The notes under the pieces: model-generated
Database searches by the model: none
Told to the model about the DNA's origin: nothing
Seen by the model: the letters and a program-made list of their open reading frames with translations, nothing else
Shown: piece after piece, positions 60,176 through 64,000 of the stretch
How the letters are laid out: the number at the start of each line of letters is the position of its first letter
Position numbering within the stretch: the stretch's first letter is position 1
Source: Modestobacter italicus
GTDB taxonomy: Bacteria; Actinomycetota; Actinomycetes; Mycobacteriales; Geodermatophilaceae
Reading direction: 5' to 3'
DNA: 64,000 nt
Assembly (NCBI RefSeq): GCF_019799965.1
Contig: NZ_JABGCJ010000003.1
Span: 186,001-250,000 of the forward strand
Made by a program: the position numbers and the translations under genes

Positions 60176-60973
60176 ATGCCAGGCAGGCGCACGACCACCG
60201 TCGAGTTCGTCCGGGGGTCGGTGCGGGGCGGCCGACGGCGGGCCCGCTCGTGGCTGCCCAGCCTGTTCACCCTCGCCAACATGATGTGCGGCTTCGCCGC
60301 GATCCTGGTCGCCTTCCGCGGTGAGTACCGGCTGGCGTGCCTGCTCATCGCCCTGTCGGTCGTCTTCGACATCGCCGACGGCGCGGTGGCCCGGCTGGTG
60401 GGCGCGGTGTCGCCGTTCGGGCTGCAGTTCGACTCGCTGGCCGACCTCGTCTCCTTCGGGCTGGCACCGGCGCTGCTGGCCTTCGCGCTGTTCTCCGACG
60501 GCCGCGACGAGCTGGACCCGCTGGGCTGGGTGGCCTGCTTCCTCTGGGTGGCCTGCGCGGCGATCCGGCTGGCCCGCTTCAACACCACGATCGACCCGAC
60601 GGCGGACAAGCGGTGGTTCACCGGGCTGCCCAGCCCCGGTGCGGCCGGCGTCGTGCTGGCCAGCGTCTTCGCCTTCGCCGACCAGATGCAGGGCCGGGAC
60701 CGGATCTGGGTGCTGCTGGTGGTCGTCGTCCCCGGGCTGCTCATGATCAGCAACGTGCGCTACCGGTCGTTCCGGTCGCTGGTCAGCCCGAAGAGCGGCA
60801 AGCCCTACGGCCTGGTCGCCACCGTGCTGCTCGTGGTCGTCGGGCTGCTCACCGTCCCGACGCTGACCTGCTGCGTGGTCGCCTACAGCTACCTGGTGTC
60901 GCCGCTGGTCATGCCGGTGCTGACCCCGCTCGGCCGGCTCGTCCCGGCCCGGGTGAAGGAGGTGCTCTCGTGA
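60176..60973 (+). CDS. pssA: CDP-diacylglycerol--serine O-phosphatidyltransferase
   Basis: A 265-residue membrane enzyme, ATG 60176 behind GAGGAG. The CDP-alcohol phosphotransferase motif is intact: DIADGAVARLVGA...GLQFDSLADLVSFG. Eight hydrophobic segments. It makes phosphatidylserine, the substrate of Psd just upstream. GTGA overlap with the GNAT gene. Confidence 0.95.
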   Translation: MPGRRTTTVEFVRGSVRGGRRRARSWLPSLFTLANMMCGFAAILVAFRGEYRLACLLIALSVVFDIADGAVARLVGAVSPFGLQFDSLADLVSFGLAPALLAFALFSDGRDELDPLGWVACFLWVACAAIRLARFNTTIDPTADKRWFTGLPSPGAAGVVLASVFAFADQMQGRDRIWVLLVVVVPGLLMISNVRYRSFRSLVSPKSGKPYGLVATVLLVVVGLLTVPTLTCCVVAYSYLVSPLVMPVLTPLGRLVPARVKEVLS

Positions 60974-61461
60974 GCGTCCGCCGGGTGCGACCGGACGACG
61001 TCCCCACCGTGCTGCGGCTGGTGCGGGAGCTGGCCGCCTACGAGGAGGCCGAGCACGAGGCACAGATGACCGCCGGCCAGCTGCACGAGGCGCTGTTCGG
61101 CGCCGCGCCGGCGCTGTTCGGCCACGTGGCGCTGACCCCGGACGGCGAGGTCGCCGGGTTCGCCCTGTGGTTCCTGAACTTCTCCACCTGGCGCGGCACC
61201 CACGGCATCTACCTCGAGGACCTGTTCGTCTCCCCCGCGCACCGGGGCACCGGGCTGGGCCGGGAGCTGCTGCGCACGCTGGCCCAGGAGTGCGTCGAAC
61301 GCGGCTTCTCCCGGCTGGAGTGGACGGTGCTGGACTGGAACACCCCGTCGATCGAGTTCTACCGGGCGGCCGGGGCGGTGCCGATGGACGAGTGGACGGT
61401 GCACCGCCTGACCGGGGACGCGCTCGCCGCGTTCGCGGCCGACGTCCGCGCCCCCGGCTGA
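60970..61461 (+). CDS. GNAT-family acetyltransferase (diamine acetyltransferase-like)
   Basis: A 163-residue cytoplasmic enzyme, GTG 60970. Acetyl-CoA-binding motif is VSPAHRGTGLGRELL; the segment GFALWFLNFSTWRGTHGIYLEDLFV resembles spermidine/thialysine acetyltransferases. Overlap with pssA suggests co-expression; the substrate is unknown. Confidence 0.9.
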   Translation: MSVRRVRPDDVPTVLRLVRELAAYEEAEHEAQMTAGQLHEALFGAAPALFGHVALTPDGEVAGFALWFLNFSTWRGTHGIYLEDLFVSPAHRGTGLGRELLRTLAQECVERGFSRLEWTVLDWNTPSIEFYRAAGAVPMDEWTVHRLTGDALAAFAADVRAPG

Positions 61462-61477
61462 GCCCCGGGACGGCATG

Positions 61478-61514
61478 ATCGGCACGGCTACAGACCAGCG
61501 CCGGTCGTGCCGAT
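61478..61514. repeat. Inverted repeat upstream of the HAD gene
   Basis: ATCGGCACG (61478-61486) and CGTGCCGAT (61506-61514) form a 9-bp inverted repeat with a 19-base spacer between the GNAT stop and the HAD start. It could be a weak terminator or an operator. Confidence 0.5.
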
Positions 61515-61590
61515 GCACGTCTGGCCGGCCCACCACGGACCGACTCCACCCGAGTGACCGAGGCCCCACCCGAGCGACAGGAGAGACGGC

Positions 61591-62373
61591 GTGACCACCG
61601 AGCGCGGCGAGTCCCAGTGCTGGCTGACCGACATGGACGGCGTGCTGGTGCACGAGGGCCACGCCCTGCCGGGGGCCGCCGACTTCCTGGCCCGGCTGGT
61701 CGAGCGGCAGCGCCGCTTCCTGGTCCTGACCAACAACTCGATCTTCACCCCGCGGGACCTCTCCGCCCGGCTCTCCCGCAGCGGGCTGGAGGTGCCCGAG
61801 GAGGCCATCTGGACCTCGGCGCTGGCGACCGCGGACTTCCTGTCCCAGCAGCTGCCCGGCGGCTCCGCCTACGTCATCGGTGAGGCCGGCCTGACCACGG
61901 CGCTCTACGAGGCCGGCTACACGCTGACCGACACGGCGCCGGACTACGTCGTCCTGGGCGAGACCCGCACCTACTCCTTCGAGGCGATCACCCGGGCCAT
62001 CCGGCTGGTCGGCGCCGGCGCACGGTTCATCGCCACCAACCCCGACGTCACCGGCCCCTCCCCCGAGGGCCCGCTGCCGGCCACCGGCTCGGTCGCCGCG
62101 ATGATCACCAAGGCCACCGGCGCCGAGCCCTACTTCGTGGGCAAGCCCAACCCGATGATGTTCCGCAGCGCGATGAACCGCATCGAGGCCCACTCGGAGT
62201 CGACCACGATGATCGGCGACCGGATGGACACCGACGTCGTCGCGGGCATCGAGGCCGGGCTGGACACCGTGCTGGTGCTGACCGGGTCCACCCGGGCCGA
62301 GGACGTCAGCCGCTTCCCGTTCCGGCCCAGCCGGATCCTGCCCTCGATCGCCGACGTCATCGAGCTGGTCTGA
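61591..62373 (+). CDS. HAD-IIA family phosphatase (NagD-like)
   Basis: A 260-residue sugar- or nucleotide-phosphatase-like protein, GTG 61591. Motif I TDMDGVLVHEG (nucleophile Asp), motif II TNNS in LVLTNNSIFTP, motif III Lys in FVGKPNPMMF and motif IV IGDRMDTDVVAG are all present. The C2-type cap lies between motifs II and III. Substrate unknown. Confidence 0.92.
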   Translation: MTTERGESQCWLTDMDGVLVHEGHALPGAADFLARLVERQRRFLVLTNNSIFTPRDLSARLSRSGLEVPEEAIWTSALATADFLSQQLPGGSAYVIGEAGLTTALYEAGYTLTDTAPDYVVLGETRTYSFEAITRAIRLVGAGARFIATNPDVTGPSPEGPLPATGSVAAMITKATGAEPYFVGKPNPMMFRSAMNRIEAHSESTTMIGDRMDTDVVAGIEAGLDTVLVLTGSTRAEDVSRFPFRPSRILPSIADVIELV

Positions 62374-62428
62374 GGAAGGGCCCCTCGCCCGTCGGCCCTG
62401 CGGCAGGACCCCGCCGCGAGTGGAAGGA

Positions 62429-62477
62429 CCCCGTCCTCCTCATCCCTCGCACGCTCGGGACGAGCCTCGGGACGGGG
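62429..62477 (+). terminator. Hairpin after the HAD gene
   Basis: Perfect 8-bp arms CCCCGTCC (62429-62436) and GGACGGGG (62470-62477) with a long loop containing CCTCGCACGCTCG, as in the hairpin after kgd. Confidence 0.55.
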
Positions 62478-62498
62478 CCGGGCAGCAGGGTCCGTCGA

Positions 62499-62981
62499 CT
62501 AACGCTCGAAGAAGGCCAGCCGGGCCTCGGGGGTGGCCAGCAGGTAGAGCTCCACGGCGACCAGCGCCAGCACCGGTACACCGATCAGCGGCTGGCCGGC
62601 CTGGAACGCCGTCGTGTAGCCGAAGACCCCGAGCAGCAGCTGCAGGGCCACGACGGGCCCGCGGGCCCAGCCCGACACCCGCCAGAGGCCGACGGCCGCG
62701 GCGCCGAGCAGCGCGGCCCCCAGCCCCACGTAGACCACCTCGGCCAGGGCGCGCCCGACGCTGTCCGGAGAGCTGGTGATCGTCAGGACGAGCAGCACCC
62801 CGGCGAGGACGGCGAGGACGAGGGCCTCCACGGCCACCACGAGCGCCGCCCGGCGGACCGCGGCCGGCGCCGGCTCGCGCACCCGCTCCGGGCGAGGTGC
62901 GGAGGGCTGAGCTGCGCCGCCGAGCAACCCCTCCGCACGGGGTCGACGACGCCCGGGAGCGTCCTCCTGCTGGCCTGGCAC
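62499..62981 (-). CDS. Four-helix membrane protein of unknown function
   Basis: A 160-residue protein if it begins at GTG 62981; the start is uncertain. A basic/Pro-rich N-terminus of ~45 residues is followed by four hydrophobic helices (ALVVAVEALVLAVLAGVLLVLTI, VGLGAALLGAAAVGLWRV, GPVVALQLLLGVFGYTTAF and GVPVLALVAVELYLLA). Similar proteins lie beside diacylglycerol kinase genes in other actinobacteria. No motif gives a function. Confidence 0.8.
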   Translation of the reverse strand: MPGQQEDAPGRRRPRAEGLLGGAAQPSAPRPERVREPAPAAVRRAALVVAVEALVLAVLAGVLLVLTITSSPDSVGRALAEVVYVGLGAALLGAAAVGLWRVSGWARGPVVALQLLLGVFGYTTAFQAGQPLIGVPVLALVAVELYLLATPEARLAFFER

Positions 62982-62994
62982 GGCGCCGAGGTTA

Positions 62995-63012
62995 CGCCGG
63001 GGGCCCCCGGCG
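62995..63012. repeat. 18-bp perfect palindrome between divergent genes
   Basis: CGCCGGGGGCCCCCGGCG lies between the membrane protein start and the kinase start. It could be an operator for both, or a DNA-structural element. Confidence 0.6.
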
Positions 63013-63059
63013 GGACGTGCTGCACCACCCGTCGGCCGGCGCTGGTTATGTTGGTCGGC

Positions 63060-64000
63060 ATGCGTGGGCTGCTGGTGGCGAACCCGGCGGCCACGACGAC
63101 CACCCGCAAGGTGCGTGACGTGCTGGTCCGCGCACTGTCCAGCGAGCTGAAGCTCGACGTCGCCGAGACCGAGCGCCGCGGTCACGCCCGCGACCTCGCC
63201 GCCCAGGCCGCGGCCGACGGGGTGGACGTGGTGGTGACCCTCGGCGGTGACGGCACGGTCAACGAGGCGGCGAACGGGCTGCTGCAGCGGGGGCCCGGGC
63301 CGGACGTGCCGGCGCTCGCCGTCGTCCCCGGTGGCTCGACGAACGTGTTCTCCCGGGCACTGGGCCGCAGCCGGGACCCGGTGGAGGCGACCGGCGAGAT
63401 CATGGACTCCCTGCGCGCCGGCCGCACCCGGTTGGTGTCGCTGGGCACCGTCAGCGCGCGCACCGGCGAGACCGAGGACTGGTCGGCACCCCGCTGGTTC
63501 GTGTTCGCGGCCGGGATGGGCTTCGACGCCGACGTCATCTCCCGGGTGGAGGCCCAGCGCGCCCGGGGACGACGGTCGACCGGCGCACTGTACGTGCGCG
63601 CGGGCGTCAACGCCTTCCTGCTGGGCCGGGACCGCCGACGGCCACCGATGACCCTCCAGCTGCCCGGGGAGCCGCCGGTGGACGGGCTGTTCCTGGCGCT
63701 GGTGTCCAACGTCAGCCCGTGGAGCTACCTCGGCGCCCGGCCGATCGTGCCGAGCCCGGAGGCGTCGTTCGACACCGGACTCGACGTCTTCGCGATGGGC
63801 CGGGTCGGGGTGGCCCGGATGCTGCACCACCTGCGGCAGACGATGTCGGCCCGACCCGACGCCCGCGGCCGCGGGGTGCACCGCTGGCACGACCTCGGTC
63901 AGCTGACCCTCACCGCCGCGCGACCGCAGGGCTGGCAGGTGGACGGCGACCACCTGGGCACCGCCACCGCGCTGCGGGTGCGGTCGGTCCCAGAGGCGCT
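63060..64000 (+). CDS. Diacylglycerol kinase family protein (3' end outside window)
   Basis: At least 313 residues of a DagK/YegS-type lipid kinase, ATG 63060, open to the end of the window. The ATP motif VVTLGGDGTVNEAANG, the loop VVPGGSTNVFSRALG and AAGMGFDADVI are the family's signatures. It phosphorylates diacylglycerol or a related lipid at the membrane. TATGTT lies seven bases before the ATG with no ribosome site, so the mRNA may be leaderless. Confidence 0.93.
   Translation, partial: MRGLLVANPAATTTTRKVRDVLVRALSSELKLDVAETERRGHARDLAAQAAADGVDVVVTLGGDGTVNEAANGLLQRGPGPDVPALAVVPGGSTNVFSRALGRSRDPVEATGEIMDSLRAGRTRLVSLGTVSARTGETEDWSAPRWFVFAAGMGFDADVISRVEAQRARGRRSTGALYVRAGVNAFLLGRDRRRPPMTLQLPGEPPVDGLFLALVSNVSPWSYLGARPIVPSPEASFDTGLDVFAMGRVGVARMLHHLRQTMSARPDARGRGVHRWHDLGQLTLTAARPQGWQVDGDHLGTATALRVRSVPEA

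Overview
The window is a 64 kb stretch of very GC-rich actinobacterial chromosome. GTG starts, GTGA and TGATG gene overlaps, and long non-coding frames open on both strands are all typical of such DNA. The gene set (nickel superoxide dismutase with its protease, Kgd-type 2-oxoglutarate decarboxylase, NucS, a MurA with Asp in place of Cys, DUF2550 and class F sortase) and its order match the Streptomyces/Mycobacterium lineage. The composition suggests a relative of Geodermatophilaceae (Blastococcus/Modestobacter type). That family assignment is inference. I see no insertion sequence, prophage, integrase or CRISPR array; this is core chromosome.

Regions. (1) 1-5.1 kb: the 3' end of crotonyl-CoA carboxylase/reductase (ccrA), a DivIVA-like coiled-coil protein with a disordered tail, and a large polytopic membrane protein. 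(2) 5.1-6.7 kb: a DUF4397 exported protein and a class F sortase. (3) 6.8-9.6 kb: a zinc-ribbon protein, a tandem 3-hydroxyacyl-CoA dehydrogenase and the mismatch endonuclease NucS. (4) 9.7-16.2 kb: a lipoprotein, a dicarboxylate symporter, a DedA protein, a DUF2071 protein, a GAF-EAL phosphodiesterase and a Gfo/Idh oxidoreductase. (5) 16.1-20.6 kb: ethylmalonyl-CoA mutase (meaA), MurA and a cobalamin adenosyltransferase. (6) 20.7-45 kb: a nearly continuous minus-strand block, read from 45 kb downward: argS-lysA-hom-thrC-thrB-rho-rpmE-prfA-prmC-threonylcarbamoyl-AMP synthase-glyA-wecA-atpI/atpZ-atpBEFHAGD, then an unusual insertion, then atpC-DUF2550. (7) 45-56.4 kb: DUF3105/DUF305 proteins, tRNA-Arg(CCG), an ABC-F protein, an Rv1264-like adenylate cyclase, an ABC-2 transporter and kgd with its small DUF6104 follower. 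(8) 56.4-64 kb: a DUF457 membrane hydrolase, sodX/sodN, a PP2C phosphatase, psd-pssA-GNAT, a HAD phosphatase, a membrane protein and a truncated diacylglycerol kinase.

How the genes work together. ccrA, the tandem hydroxyacyl-CoA dehydrogenase, meaA and a B12 adenosyltransferase lie within 20 kb. Together they outline the ethylmalonyl-CoA route of acetyl-CoA assimilation. A nearly identical 14-bp palindrome lies upstream of both the dehydrogenase and meaA, which suggests shared control. The argS-lysA-hom-thrC-thrB run makes charged Arg-tRNA and the aspartate-family amino acids. rho to prmC covers transcription and translation termination. glyA, wecA and the ATP synthase follow as in mycobacteria. 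psd and pssA make phosphatidylethanolamine.

Points worth a second look: the ATP synthase operon is interrupted between atpD and atpC; several genes look leaderless, with a TANNNT box 6-9 nt before the start codon; three genes lack a canonical start codon at the place homology expects one; and three terminator-like hairpins share the same loop sequence. No convincing wholly new multi-gene system was found.
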